Shown here one piece after another: positions 16,803-25,856 of a DNA stretch of 47,002 nucleotides. How positions within the stretch are numbered: the first letter of the stretch is position 1; each line of letters begins with the position of its first letter. Source of the stretch: Anaerolineae bacterium (GTDB lineage Bacteria; Chloroflexota; Anaerolineae; Aggregatilineales; J027); assembly GCA_021463865.1 (NCBI GenBank), contig JAJTXY010000033.1, positions 1 to 47,002 of the forward strand, in the 5' to 3' direction. Below the pieces are notes generated by a model. It worked only from the letters and a program-made list of their open reading frames with translations, was not told the DNA's origin and did no database searches. A program made the translations under genes and the position numbers.

Positions 16803-19121
16803 TCACAAACTTTTCAAAGTTTCACGGCAGCGTGACCTCAACGTGCCGCCACCGAGAGCAACAATCAATAGTCCGCCTACGCCAAATAAAACACCTGCTC
16901 CTTTGAGGGACATCGGTTGATAGGAAAATACGACGGTATGCTGACCGCTTGGCACACACACCGCACGGGTTAAATCATTAGCACGGAGCAAATCGGCTTG
17001 TCGGCCATCCACCTCCACACGCCAATCATCGTCATATTGGTCGGTCAATACCAATAGTCCCGGCCCGTCGCTGGTCACGTGAATGGTCACGCGATTGGGA
17101 GCATAGTCAGTAATGGTTGCTGTGCCACCCTGCCCGGAAATTTCACAACGAGGGTCTTGATCCAGCAGCACGACATCCCCACGATCTACCTCCCCGTTCA
17201 TGATACGGTCACGCACAGTGGCAGGGTTCGGCTCGATTTCATAGCGTTCAACCAGATAGGCACGCGGCAGAGCATAGGGATTTTCATAAAACCAGAAGTC
17301 GTCCGATTGGCCGATGGATTCAAAATAGACCGTGCTGCCGAAGCCATAATTTTCGATGGGTGTACCAGACAGCACATAGTGCACACCGAACATGCGATTG
17401 GTGGCACTACCGGGGTCTAAAATATATTGTCCGGTGCGCTCGGCAAGACGTGTCCATTCGAGGGGTGATATGGGGTCATAGCCTTGTGGCGATTGATAGC
17501 CCGTCCAGCTTGCACCGTTGGGGATACCGGGGGGTGGCGACATCTGCATGACCCGACCATATTCTGCATCTGCCCCTTGCGGGAGCGTGCGTTCGGCGAC
17601 CTGCCAGATGGGGGAGAGTTGGAGGGCATCGGTTTTAATTAGAGACGAAGTGGCCCACCACACCGCAAGGCTGTTGACAAAAATCAGCAGCAGCAACCCG
17701 ACTGCCGAAGCATGACGCCAATCCAAGCGCCAAGACCATACGACCACGCCCGTCAAAATGACAAACGAAAGGGTGGCGGCCATCTGGATCGCTCGAAACT
17801 CGGCTCGTTGGTCGGTGATGTCGTTGGGGTAATGTCGCAAAGCCAAGACCATGCCCCACCCCCAAAGTGCCAAAATTACAGCGGGGATAACATAGTGGGT
17901 GATGGGGCGCAGCAATCGGCGGCGTTCGGCTAAATCGGCTTGGCAGATTTCGGTGAGGGTGATCGCCATCACCCCCACGAGGCCGATGGAGGTCAGGAAT
18001 AAAAACCGCCCCGGCGCACGGAAATCACGGGCAGGCGGTACGATTTCGTACAACAGGCGATAAAGAATACCGTCCTTACCCAAACTCAGAATCACCCCCA
18101 ACACGGCAAGACTGGCAAACAACCATACTTCGCGGCGACGGATGCGCCAGATTAAGGCCAAACACAGCAGCGGCAAAATCCCGACATAGGCGGTCATTTC
18201 TTCGTAAAAGGGTTCGCCCCAATAGGTCGGGTCGCCAGCGGGTTCACCAAACCAATCGGGAATGACCATGCCAAATAATTGGGCGGGTGGTACAGCATGT
18301 TGATTAGCAAAAGCAAGACTGTCGGCTTCCCCACCGCGCTGGGTTTTCGGGCTGTAATCCCACGCAGGCAGCCATGTTACCGCACTGAGTAGGCCGCCGA
18401 TTAATCCTATCAAGAGTAGTTGGCGAGCGGGCGGGATTAATTTTTGAATGGTAAAGGGATAACCCAACTGGAAATATTCATAGAGCCACTGCACGCCTAA
18501 GCCAATGCCCATGATATAGGCCATTTGGGGATGACCCCCTAAAACCGCCAATGCTAATGCTACCCCGCCGGGAATGGCCCAGATGGGTCGTTGTTTTTGT
18601 AAGGCCAGTTTCAGACCCGCCATCACCATCGGAAGCCATGCCATTGTCAGCAGAACAGCATAATGTCCGGCGTAGATACGGGCCATCGGGAAACCACCAA
18701 ACGCCAACGCGATGCCTGCTCCAATGGCCGCAATAGGGTGAACGCCATGCAGCCGCATTAGGTAATTTGTGCCTAGCGCCAACCAAAAAATATGCAAGGC
18801 CATCAGCAACCCAACCCCACGATAGAGCGCATCCCCTTCAAAAAAGATGAGCAGCCAATTGGGAAGATAAAACAGGCCATACTGCGGATTTCCTACTACA
18901 CTGTAGCCTAAAAATTGATGGGGATTCCAAAGGGGGATGGTGTGGGTCTCACGCACGGTTCGCACCACAAATTGGAGGAGGGGATAATGCAATTGGCGAA
19001 AATCACTGCCCGCCAAGCCATGTCCCGATGCAGCAAACAGCACATCTTTAAATAAGAACAGTGTCACTACCCCAAAAATCAACGGGGCAAACCAGTGACG
19101 CTGATAGATAGGGGATTTCAT
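16803..19121 (-). CDS. YfhO-family polytopic membrane protein (GT-C-like)
   Basis: A 772-residue integral membrane protein. The N-terminal 510 residues hold about a dozen hydrophobic helices. An early luminal loop with SGHGLAGSDFRQLHYPL and RETHTIPLWNPHQFLGYSVV is typical of YfhO and GT-C glycosyltransferases, which use polyprenyl-linked sugars to glycosylate lipoteichoic acids or other envelope polymers. The C-terminal 230 residues form an extracytoplasmic beta-rich region (LVLTDQYDDDWRVEVDGRQA) followed by a last helix, again as in YfhO. The divergent neighbours, RmlD and two GT2 enzymes, make a role in envelope glycan synthesis likely. Confidence 0.85.
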   Translation of the reverse strand: MKSPIYQRHWFAPLIFGVVTLFLFKDVLFAASGHGLAGSDFRQLHYPLLQFVVRTVRETHTIPLWNPHQFLGYSVVGNPQYGLFYLPNWLLIFFEGDALYRGVGLLMALHIFWLALGTNYLMRLHGVHPIAAIGAGIALAFGGFPMARIYAGHYAVLLTMAWLPMVMAGLKLALQKQRPIWAIPGGVALALAVLGGHPQMAYIMGIGLGVQWLYEYFQLGYPFTIQKLIPPARQLLLIGLIGGLLSAVTWLPAWDYSPKTQRGGEADSLAFANQHAVPPAQLFGMVIPDWFGEPAGDPTYWGEPFYEEMTAYVGILPLLCLALIWRIRRREVWLFASLAVLGVILSLGKDGILYRLLYEIVPPARDFRAPGRFLFLTSIGLVGVMAITLTEICQADLAERRRLLRPITHYVIPAVILALWGWGMVLALRHYPNDITDQRAEFRAIQMAATLSFVILTGVVVWSWRLDWRHASAVGLLLLIFVNSLAVWWATSSLIKTDALQLSPIWQVAERTLPQGADAEYGRVMQMSPPPGIPNGASWTGYQSPQGYDPISPLEWTRLAERTGQYILDPGSATNRMFGVHYVLSGTPIENYGFGSTVYFESIGQSDDFWFYENPYALPRAYLVERYEIEPNPATVRDRIMNGEVDRGDVVLLDQDPRCEISGQGGTATITDYAPNRVTIHVTSDGPGLLVLTDQYDDDWRVEVDGRQADLLRANDLTRAVCVPSGQHTVVFSYQPMSLKGAGVLFGVGGLLIVALGGGTLRSRCRETLKSL

Positions 19122-19218
19122 GCAGGCGTGTCCTTAAGTGGTTGAAATCAATGGGCCGGATTGTACCCTTGCAATGGGACACTCAACAAAGCGTCTGGTT
19201 TGGGCATTATCCATCCGC

Positions 19219-19224
19219 TATAAT
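19219..19224 (+). promoter_or_regulatory. Putative -10 element upstream of the rmlD-like gene
   Basis: A perfect TATAAT, 46 nt before the chosen ATG at 19271, in the divergent gap after the YfhO gene. No convincing -35 box is seen at the right distance, so confidence is low. Confidence 0.35.
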
Positions 19225-19270
19225 CGGCTTTTGGTCTATTCTCTCAACCTATTATGGAGTTCATCCATTT

Positions 19271-20125
19271 ATGCACATTCTGGTTACAGGGGCACGCGGA
19301 CAGCTTGGCAGACTGCTCGTCGAACGGTTAGGACAAGCCCACACCGTTACCGGAATTGATATTCAAGAACTCGACCTCACCAATCATGCTGAAACCCAGC
19401 GATTTATCACCGACCTTCAGCCGGAACTGGTCATTCACTGCGCAGCATTGACGAATGTAGATTATTGCGCGGAGCATCCCGACGACGCCTTAACCGTTAA
19501 TGCCTATGGGACGCAGCATATCGCACTGGGGTGTCAGACAGTGGGGGCGGCCATGGTGCATATTAGCACAAACGAGGTGTTTGATGGCACAAACACAGGG
19601 GTCTATCTGGAATATGACCGAACCCACCCCGCCGGAAATGCCTATGCCTATAGCAAATGGGTGGCCGAACAAATGGTGCGTGATCTTGTACCACGCCATA
19701 TGATTGTGCGGTTTTCATGGTTGTTCGCACATGGCGGCAAAAACTTTATCCATGCTATTCTAAATCGGGCGGCGTCCGGTCAACCGATGCGCGTCGTTAC
19801 GAATGAAGTGGCCGTGCCGACCTATGCCAATGATGTAGCCGAGGCGCTGGAAAAACTTATCACTACCCAGCATTATGGTATCTATCATCTGGTCAATGAG
19901 GGTCGAGCCTCACGCTGGACATTCGCCCGCCATATTTTGGATTTAGCGGGGTATCAGGATACGCCAATTGAAAAAATCAGCGTAGCGGAATACCCACGCC
20001 CCTCGCGCCCACCCGAATATTCGGTACTGCGGAATTTCGCGGCGGCACGTTTGGGGATTCAATTGCGCTCATGGCAGGATGCGGTGGCGGCATTTTTGGA
20101 TACAGAAGGTCTGCTGGCAAAATAG
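19271..20125 (+). CDS. rmlD: dTDP-4-dehydrorhamnose reductase-like SDR
   Basis: An NAD(P)-dependent extended SDR of the RmlD family, which reduces dTDP-4-keto-rhamnose to dTDP-L-rhamnose for envelope glycans. It shows the Rossmann motif TGARGQLG (6-13), HCAALTNVDYCAEHP (57-70), HISTNEVFDG (97-106), and the catalytic YAYSK (Tyr125, Lys129). From the ATG at 19271 the product is 284 residues, the normal length, beginning with the Rossmann strand MHILVTG. The frame is open 129 nt further upstream, but that part is atypical. The rest of the rml pathway (RmlA, RmlB, RmlC) is not in the window. The next gene, a GT2 enzyme, starts 3 nt after the stop. Confidence 0.88.
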   Translation: MHILVTGARGQLGRLLVERLGQAHTVTGIDIQELDLTNHAETQRFITDLQPELVIHCAALTNVDYCAEHPDDALTVNAYGTQHIALGCQTVGAAMVHISTNEVFDGTNTGVYLEYDRTHPAGNAYAYSKWVAEQMVRDLVPRHMIVRFSWLFAHGGKNFIHAILNRAASGQPMRVVTNEVAVPTYANDVAEALEKLITTQHYGIYHLVNEGRASRWTFARHILDLAGYQDTPIEKISVAEYPRPSRPPEYSVLRNFAAARLGIQLRSWQDAVAAFLDTEGLLAK

Positions 20126-20128
20126 CGC

Positions 20129-21121
20129 ATGAATCCATTTATCCACCCCTCCGTCAATGGGCGACTTTCCATTATTATCCCCAATTGGAACGGTAAACAT
20201 CATCTGGAAACATGTTTGCCCTCGCTGGTGGCTCAAACGCATCCCGACATTGAAGTGATTATCGCCGACAACGCCTCAACCGATGGTTCACAGGCGTATG
20301 TGCAGGAACAGTTTCCACAATTCTTGATTGAGCAGTTGCCGGAAAATCGCGGATTTACCGGGGCGTGTAATGCCGGAATGCGCGTGGCAACGGGCGAATT
20401 TGTGGCCTTGCTCAATAATGATACGGAAGTTGATCCAAATTGGGCGACGGAGGTTGTCGCGGTACTGAGACGACACCCCGAAGCCGGATTTGTGGCGTCC
20501 AAGATGCTGCTATTTGATAAACGCGATACCTTCCACACAGCGGGCGATTTTTATCGGGTGGATGGACAGCCGGGTAATCGCGGGGTGTGGCAGCAAGACA
20601 TGGGCCAATTTGAAACCGAAGAATACGTTTTTTCGGCGTGCGGCGGGTCGAGTGTCTATCGGCGCAGTATGTTGGAAAAAATCGGCCTGTTGGATGATGA
20701 CTTTTTTTTCTCGCTGGAAGATGTAGATTTGGCATGGCGGGCACAATTACAGGGTTACCGCTGCATCTATGCGCCACGTGCGATTGTGTATCATCGCCTG
20801 TCGGCCAGTGGTGGTGGCCCAACAGCCAGCTTTCACGACGGACGCAATACGCTTTACGTACTGATGAAAAACTATCCGGCGGCGTTATGGCGGCGTCATG
20901 GGTGGTCGGTACTGCGAAATCAAGTCAATATCGCATGGTCGGCATTGCGGGCATGGCGTGGGGAAGCGGCACGGGCCAAACTGCGAGGAATGCTGGTCGG
21001 GTTTTTGACCCTACCGGGTATGTTATCCAAACGCCGCGCCATTCAGCAAAGCCGTAGTGTATCAATAGAGTATCTGGAGTCTATTTTGACTCCTATGCAT
21101 GACGCAAAACGCTCGTCCTGA
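20129..21121 (+). CDS. GT2-family glycosyltransferase (rhamnosyltransferase-like)
   Basis: A 330-residue GT-A fold glycosyltransferase with LSIIIPNWNG (13-22), the nucleotide-binding IIADNASTDGS (44-54), LLNNDTEVDPNW (metal-binding D-x-D-like region), CGGSSVYRRS and FFFSLEDVDLAWRAQLQGY. These are typical of rhamnosyl and related transferases of the WcaA/RfbF type. It lies 3 nt after the rmlD-like gene, supporting dTDP-rhamnose as donor, although that is inference. No membrane helix is obvious apart from a mildly hydrophobic C-terminal part. It probably acts at the inner face of the membrane on a lipid-linked or protein acceptor. Confidence 0.9.
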   Translation: MNPFIHPSVNGRLSIIIPNWNGKHHLETCLPSLVAQTHPDIEVIIADNASTDGSQAYVQEQFPQFLIEQLPENRGFTGACNAGMRVATGEFVALLNNDTEVDPNWATEVVAVLRRHPEAGFVASKMLLFDKRDTFHTAGDFYRVDGQPGNRGVWQQDMGQFETEEYVFSACGGSSVYRRSMLEKIGLLDDDFFFSLEDVDLAWRAQLQGYRCIYAPRAIVYHRLSASGGGPTASFHDGRNTLYVLMKNYPAALWRRHGWSVLRNQVNIAWSALRAWRGEAARAKLRGMLVGFLTLPGMLSKRRAIQQSRSVSIEYLESILTPMHDAKRSS

Positions 21122-21139
21122 GCGTAACAGGAGAATCAC

Positions 21140-21886
21140 GTGTCTGCCCAAGAATTGCCCTCATTATCCCTCGTCATTCCGGCCTATAACGAAGCCGCAC
21201 CGGACCGCCTGCCTGCCAGCATCGCGCAAATCGCCGAATTTGTAGGTCAGCAAAACTTTCCGATTGAAGTCATCATCGTCAACAACAATAGCAACGATGA
21301 AACACAACAAGTGATTGAGGAGGCGGCAGCGGAATTTCCATTTATCAAGCCGATGTTTGAAGGCACACAGGGTAAAGGGGCAGCGGTACGAATGGGCATG
21401 ATGGCGGCGCAATATGAATACGTCTTTATCTGCGATGCCGACCTTTCCATGACAATTGAACAAGTCCTCAAATTTTTACCCCCCCAACAGGGCGGCTATG
21501 ATATTGCGATTGCCAGCCGCGAAGGGCCGGGAGCCAAACGGGTGGATGAACCACCATCTCGACACTTTATTGGGCGGGTGTTTAACCTGATTGTGCGGAT
21601 TTTTGCGGTGCATGGTTTTCAGGATACGCAGTGTGGATTTAAGTGTTTCCGGCGAGAAGTTGTCCTTGATATTTGCCCGCAGCAGACGATGACGGGCTGG
21701 AGTTTTGATGTGGAATTGCTGCACATTGCTCAAAAACGCGGCTACAAAATTGTGGATGTGCCGATTACGTGGTACTACAAAGACAAGTCCAAAATTAAGC
21801 CCCTGCACGACAGCTATTATATGTTTCGGGATGTGATGTTGATTCGTTGGAACAGCCTACGCGGAAGATATAATCGTCAAAAATAA
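21140..21886 (+). CDS. GT2 glycosyltransferase, dolichyl-phosphate glucosyltransferase-like
   Basis: A 248-residue enzyme resembling DPG synthase / polyprenyl-phosphate hexosyltransferases: SLVIPAYNE (10-18), IVNNNSNDET, GKGAAVRMGM, FICDADLSM (metal-binding DAD), QDTQCGFKCFRRE and WSFDVELLHIA. Such enzymes load a sugar onto a polyprenyl-phosphate carrier, the donor type used by GT-C proteins such as the YfhO-like product encoded nearby. The start is GTG at 21140, supported by CAGGAGAA about 5 nt upstream. No membrane helices are present, so it is the soluble or peripheral form. It is the last gene of the three-gene glycan unit. Confidence 0.9.
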   Translation: MSAQELPSLSLVIPAYNEAAPDRLPASIAQIAEFVGQQNFPIEVIIVNNNSNDETQQVIEEAAAEFPFIKPMFEGTQGKGAAVRMGMMAAQYEYVFICDADLSMTIEQVLKFLPPQQGGYDIAIASREGPGAKRVDEPPSRHFIGRVFNLIVRIFAVHGFQDTQCGFKCFRREVVLDICPQQTMTGWSFDVELLHIAQKRGYKIVDVPITWYYKDKSKIKPLHDSYYMFRDVMLIRWNSLRGRYNRQK

Positions 21887-21889
21887 AAA

Positions 21890-21910
21890 GGGCCTGCACG
21901 CAGCAAGCCC
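21890..21910 (-). terminator. Rho-independent terminator of the kinase gene
   Basis: On the minus strand GGGCTTGC (21910-21903) pairs with GCAGGCCC (21897-21890) with one G-T pair and a 5-base loop, followed by TTTTTATTTTT. It lies 14 nt past the stop of the Ser/Thr kinase gene, in the convergent gap. Confidence 0.8.
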
Positions 21911-21923
21911 ATTCAATTACAGG

Positions 21924-24734
21924 TTATTCTTCAGCATCCCGCGCACAACGGAAGCCGATAGAGGGATAGGGGTCCGTTGGGGGAATCCAAAACACACGCA
22001 TGGAAGTCCGCAAAAATTCATCAAGGTCTTGATACGAACCCCCACGTATGACCCGATTGCCTTCCCCTTCGTCCTCACGTCCATCCGTAGTCGTGTAGGG
22101 ATAAGCCATAAAAAGCGTGCTTGTCCATTCCCACACACTGCCACTCATATCATAGGCCCCAACCCACGACACGCCATCGGGATGACTGCCGACTGGTTGG
22201 GCTTGGCTGCTGCTGTTTTCTAGGTAGGTCGCGTTTTCTGATATAAATTCGTTCCCCCAAGGATAGATGAAGTTGGCCGGGCCACGCGCTGCATATTCCC
22301 ACTCGGCCTCGGTTGGCAGACGGCCCCCGCGCTGTTCACAATAGGCTTTAGCCTCAACCCAAGAAACCTGTTCTCGTGGTTTTTCAGCATCATCGTTCAC
22401 AGCGGGCATGGCGGCTTGACCATTGTATTGATCAAACTGACCATTGGTGACTTCATATTGGTCAATCCAGAAGGGCGCATCGAAACAAATCTTTTCGGGC
22501 GGCTTTTCCACATCAGCGATATTTTGGGGTAGGCCCATGCTCATTGCATCTTCGAGTTGGGTGTCATCACTCCCCATCACAAAACAGCCAGCGGGGACAA
22601 GTACCATCGGCACGCCATCAAATTCCTCAACCTGTGGTTCGGGAGTAGGTGAAGGGGTAGCTGTTGGTGGGCCGAATACGGTCAGCAAATCAGCGCGAAT
22701 CCAGCCCTCTGTGCCATTGTTGAGACGCACATTGAACCATGTTTCGCCGTCATTGCTACCGACGATGGTCACGGATGTGCCTTGTCGCAGGGTAGCCACA
22801 ATCGGGGCATTAGTGTTGGGTTCGCCGCGAACATTGACCTCACGATTGGTCTCCGCAATTTGAATAGCCGCAATTGCCTGTGCCGTCTGGGTTGGGCCGA
22901 CTGAATTGGTGGCACGGGCAGATTGGGTCTTAGAAGCATCAGCAGTGGCACGCACCGCTAAGGTTTGCACGGCGTTTTGAGTAGCGGATTGACTCGTGCC
23001 CGCCGCTTGTTGGGTGGCGGTAGCGGCATCGCTAGTGGCCGCTCCATCAACAGTGGCCGTAAAGGTGCGCGTTGGGGATGGGCTGTTGGTTGGGGTGGCG
23101 GTGGCTGTTGCCGAAGATGCAGTGGTGGGTCGGCGCGTAGAGGTACTGGTTGTGGTGGCTGACGGTGCAGCGGTAGATTGGCGCGTCGCGGTAGCGGCGG
23201 GGGTACGCGACGGGCTTGGGGTATTGGTTGGTGTCTCAATTACTTCTTCAGTCACTTGGGCCGCCGCAGTGCGCTCCGAATCCCGTGTCGCACGTGCCTC
23301 TAGTGTTTCGACGGCGTTCGGGGTATTGGTGCGTGTGGTAGTGGCTGACAATACTGTGGTAGGCGTTGCTGTTGGCGAAGGGGATTCCGGGGCATCCGTC
23401 GCCGCTTCTGTCGGTTCAGATGTGGGTTCCTCGGTGGTCTGTGCCACTCCTGCCTGAGCCGTTAGCGTGCCATTCGCTGAGGCCGTCGCAGTCAAAATAC
23501 CTTGTGCGATAATCAGAGGATCGCTGGTTTCCTGCGTCTTGTTGCCTGCCTCTCCTCCATTGTCCCCTTTGTCGTCGCCGCTACTCAGCACGATTACGAG
23601 GGCGATGATAACAATCAAGGCGGCAGCCCCGGCGAGCACCGCCATTTGCAGACGCCGATTACGCGATGGCATTCCAGTAGCAGGAGGTAGGGTCGGTGGG
23701 ATGGTTGTCGGTGGTGAGCCGCCAGAAGGCACATCCGCAATCGTGGCCTGCATCGCTTCTGGTATTTGGCTGCCAGTGGGGGTGATTGTCGGCCCTTCCA
23801 GATTTGGCGGGGTGGGCTGAAGCGGAACATTAAATTTACGAACAGGCAACGGGGTGACAAAAAATCCGCTGGGTTCCTGCTTGGGAATGATCCGTACCGC
23901 CTCATCAATGGCCTTAGCAAAGTCGGCAGTCGAAGGAAAACGGTTTTTAGGTTCTTTTTCAAAAGCTCGATCAAAAACTTTTTGGAGGGCTTCCGGCAAA
24001 TCGCCACGATGTGTATGAATCGGCGTCGGGACATCAAACATATGTTTGTGCATCAGTTGATAGGGCGAATCGGCCTCGAATGGCATTTTACCCGTCAGCA
24101 TGGCATACACCAGCACTGCCAGCGCATATTGATCCGCCGCCGGGCCAATATCCTTGCCCTGCCATTGTTCGGGGGCCATATAGGATGGCGTGCCCATTGC
24201 GACGCCTGTTCCGGTGAGGGCGCTGGTAGCATTCAGCAGCTTGGCGATGCCAAAATCCACCACAAAGGGCGTGCCCTGCCGATCAAACATGATGTTATTG
24301 GCTTTGATGTCGCGGTGAATGACGCCTTGACTGTGGGCATAATCCAACGCGCTTGCCAACTGACGGGTGATGTCGGAGGTTTCTTGTAGGGAGGGGAGCG
24401 GGCGATTTTCTTCAAAGCTGTGAGTCAGCCGATCCGCCAATGTGCCACCCGTCAATAAACGCATTACAACATAGCTGATGCTGCCCTGTGTGCCGTAATC
24501 ATATACCGGGACGATATTTTGATGCTCTAATGCGGCGGCGGTGCGGGCTTCACGGGTAAAACGTTCGATATAACCCGTTTGGGCCGCCAATGAAGCAGGC
24601 AGCACTTTGATCGCCACTTCGCGTTCGAGGGTGCGCTGGAAGGCGCGATAGACCGCCCCCATGCCGCCTTCGCCTAGCAGTTCGCGCAGTTCATATTGGC
24701 CCAGTGTTTGCCCTGCAAGGTTCTGAATGCTCAT
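21924..24734 (-). CDS. Receptor-like Ser/Thr kinase with SH3b and formylglycine-enzyme-like domains
   Basis: A 936-residue single-pass membrane kinase. The cytoplasmic Hanks kinase (about 14-275) is complete: GEGGMGAVY (21-29), AIKVLP with Lys43, HRDIKANN (140-147), DFG (160-162) and the PEQW/SxMAPE activation segment. A membrane helix spans about 363-385. Outside lie a 240-residue Thr/Pro/Ser-rich linker, an SH3b domain (VNVRGEPNTNAPIVATL...) and a sulfatase-modifying-factor-like (FGE/EgtB fold) C-terminus (LVPAGCFVMGSD, RLPTEAEWEYAARG, GSVWEWTS, VIRGGSYQD). The cysteine pair that performs formylglycine formation in aerobic FGE is absent after RGGSY, so this domain is more likely a sensor or binding module. 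The ligand is unknown. Confidence 0.93.
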   Translation of the reverse strand: MSIQNLAGQTLGQYELRELLGEGGMGAVYRAFQRTLEREVAIKVLPASLAAQTGYIERFTREARTAAALEHQNIVPVYDYGTQGSISYVVMRLLTGGTLADRLTHSFEENRPLPSLQETSDITRQLASALDYAHSQGVIHRDIKANNIMFDRQGTPFVVDFGIAKLLNATSALTGTGVAMGTPSYMAPEQWQGKDIGPAADQYALAVLVYAMLTGKMPFEADSPYQLMHKHMFDVPTPIHTHRGDLPEALQKVFDRAFEKEPKNRFPSTADFAKAIDEAVRIIPKQEPSGFFVTPLPVRKFNVPLQPTPPNLEGPTITPTGSQIPEAMQATIADVPSGGSPPTTIPPTLPPATGMPSRNRRLQMAVLAGAAALIVIIALVIVLSSGDDKGDNGGEAGNKTQETSDPLIIAQGILTATASANGTLTAQAGVAQTTEEPTSEPTEAATDAPESPSPTATPTTVLSATTTRTNTPNAVETLEARATRDSERTAAAQVTEEVIETPTNTPSPSRTPAATATRQSTAAPSATTTSTSTRRPTTASSATATATPTNSPSPTRTFTATVDGAATSDAATATQQAAGTSQSATQNAVQTLAVRATADASKTQSARATNSVGPTQTAQAIAAIQIAETNREVNVRGEPNTNAPIVATLRQGTSVTIVGSNDGETWFNVRLNNGTEGWIRADLLTVFGPPTATPSPTPEPQVEEFDGVPMVLVPAGCFVMGSDDTQLEDAMSMGLPQNIADVEKPPEKICFDAPFWIDQYEVTNGQFDQYNGQAAMPAVNDDAEKPREQVSWVEAKAYCEQRGGRLPTEAEWEYAARGPANFIYPWGNEFISENATYLENSSSQAQPVGSHPDGVSWVGAYDMSGSVWEWTSTLFMAYPYTTTDGREDEGEGNRVIRGGSYQDLDEFLRTSMRVFWIPPTDPYPSIGFRCARDAEE

Positions 24735-24774
24735 AGATTAATCACTTTGGTGCTACAGCAGTTCGATAAATTCT

Positions 24775-24978
24775 TCAATGATTACTTGATAATAGCTTGG
24801 GGATAGCCTCGCCATGCTTTTGTAGCGATTCGATATACGCCTCAATCGCCTCTTTGATATTTTCGAGGGCTTCTTCACGGGTGTCACCTTGACTGAAACA
24901 TCTGGGCAAACTGAGGCATTCAACCCAATACCCGCCATCCTCTTCTTGATGCAATACGACGTAACGAGAGAGTGTCAT
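24775..24978 (-). CDS. HicB-like antitoxin-fold protein without HicA
   Basis: A 67-residue protein with the HicB partial-RNase-H fold: YVVLHQEEDGGYWVECLSLP, RCFSQGDTREEALENIKEAI and EAYIESLQKHG. HicB normally neutralises the HicA mRNA-binding toxin, but no HicA-sized frame with its GSHxxY pattern is visible on either side, and the C-terminal DNA-binding part of long HicB proteins is missing. The ATG lies one base after the stop of the last BMC pentamer gene, so it is read as the final gene of that operon. It may be a solitary regulator or leftover of a toxin-antitoxin pair. The kinase gene follows 40 nt downstream. Confidence 0.8.
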   Translation of the reverse strand: MTLSRYVVLHQEEDGGYWVECLSLPRCFSQGDTREEALENIKEAIEAYIESLQKHGEAIPKLLSSNH

Positions 24979-24979
24979 T

Positions 24980-25261
24980 TCAGCCTATCCCATACTGCTC
25001 AACATCATCCACGACACCTACTATGACGGCGCGGACGGGGGCGGTGTTCCCGGCCTGTAAGATTTGGCGTGCGCCTGTGCCTTCATCAAACACCAACACA
25101 AAATCCCCTACCCCGGCCTGTACATCATCTACCGCTACGTCATAGGTCGAGGTTGGCTTATTGTCCAAATCAAGCCGCTGCACCAGCATTAACTTGCGGC
25201 CTTCATAAAAAGGATGCTTGATGGTGGCGACCACATTACCGACCACTCGCGCCAAATACAT
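24980..25261 (-). CDS. BMC-P pentameric shell vertex protein, copy 3 (EutN/CcmL family)
   Basis: A 93-residue EutN/CcmL-fold protein that caps the vertices of a microcompartment shell. It has the family landmarks MYLARVVGNVVATIKHP at the N-terminus, LMLVQRLD, the GVGDFVLVFDEGTGARQIL turn, and the closing strand AVIVGVVDDVE. It starts 3 nt after the stop of copy 2. The three BMC-P paralogues here differ clearly in sequence, so they are old duplicates and may take different vertex positions. Confidence 0.93.
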   Translation of the reverse strand: MYLARVVGNVVATIKHPFYEGRKLMLVQRLDLDNKPTSTYDVAVDDVQAGVGDFVLVFDEGTGARQILQAGNTAPVRAVIVGVVDDVEQYGIG

Positions 25262-25264
25262 GGG

Positions 25265-25552
25265 CTATTGTTCCTCCGGTAACAAGGGGGCATGGACATC
25301 ATCCACAATGCCAACAATCGCCGCATCCACCGGGACGAAACTTTCCTCCAATGCGAGGGCAGCCTCACGACTGGCGACGACAAAGACCAACTCGCCCAAT
25401 CCAGCTTGGCGGGTGGCATCCACCGCGACATAGGGTTCACCGGAGGGCAGGCGGCGTTCATCAAGGGGCTGGACGATGAGAAATTTCACGCCCTCCAACC
25501 CCTCAGCTTTGCGGGTCGAAACCAACGTACCAATGACCCATGCAAATTTCAT
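25265..25552 (-). CDS. BMC-P pentameric shell vertex protein, copy 2 (EutN/CcmL family)
   Basis: A 95-residue pentamer-forming shell protein: [47 protein letters not shown], and the final [13 protein letters not shown]. The length and the GIVD ending are standard for EutN/CcmL. Its ATG overlaps the stop of copy 1 (ATGA), implying coupled translation and fixed stoichiometry. It is less glycine-rich in the middle loop than copies 1 and 3. Confidence 0.93.
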   Translation of the reverse strand: MKFAWVIGTLVSTRKAEGLEGVKFLIVQPLDERRLPSGEPYVAVDATRQAGLGELVFVVASREAALALEESFVPVDAAIVGIVDDVHAPLLPEEQ

Positions 25553-25851
25553 GTGCCTTTGTCATCCTTCTGATATTTCACGTCGCCGCCGACCTCGACG
25601 GTATCCACAATCGCCATGATGACGGCATCGGCAGGACGGTCTTTGGTGGCTTCGGTTTGACGGGCCGAACTGCCTGTGCAATACAGCACGACCTCACCCG
25701 GCCCCGCGCCAACCGCATCCAGCGCAACCAGATAGCCGCTACCCAGTTTGCCATCCAACCCAAAGGGCCGCAGGATGAGCATTTTTAGACCATCGAGGCG
25801 CTGGCTTTTTTGGGTCGCCACGACTGTGCCAACGACCTGAGCCAATTGCAT
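25549..25851 (-). CDS. BMC-P pentameric shell vertex protein, copy 1 (EutN/CcmL family)
   Basis: A 100-residue EutN/CcmL-fold protein: [47 protein letters not shown], and [14 protein letters not shown]. The segment [20 protein letters not shown] is the classic pentamer loop seen in many metabolosome vertex proteins. A short charged tail (KYQKDDKGT) follows the fold. The ATG is 5 nt after the BMC-H stop, and its own stop overlaps the start of copy 2. Confidence 0.94.
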   Translation of the reverse strand: MQLAQVVGTVVATQKSQRLDGLKMLILRPFGLDGKLGSGYLVALDAVGAGPGEVVLYCTGSSARQTEATKDRPADAVIMAIVDTVEVGGDVKYQKDDKGT

Positions 25852-25856
25852 AGGGA

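Noticed and set aside
22996-23457. 153-codon plus-strand Val/Ala/Gly-rich frame
   Set aside because: Antisense to the Thr/Pro linker of the Ser/Thr kinase; low complexity only.
24735-24980. Search for a HicA toxin gene next to HicB
   Set aside because: The only overlapping frame (24753-24938) is a shadow of HicB in another frame and lacks HicA features.
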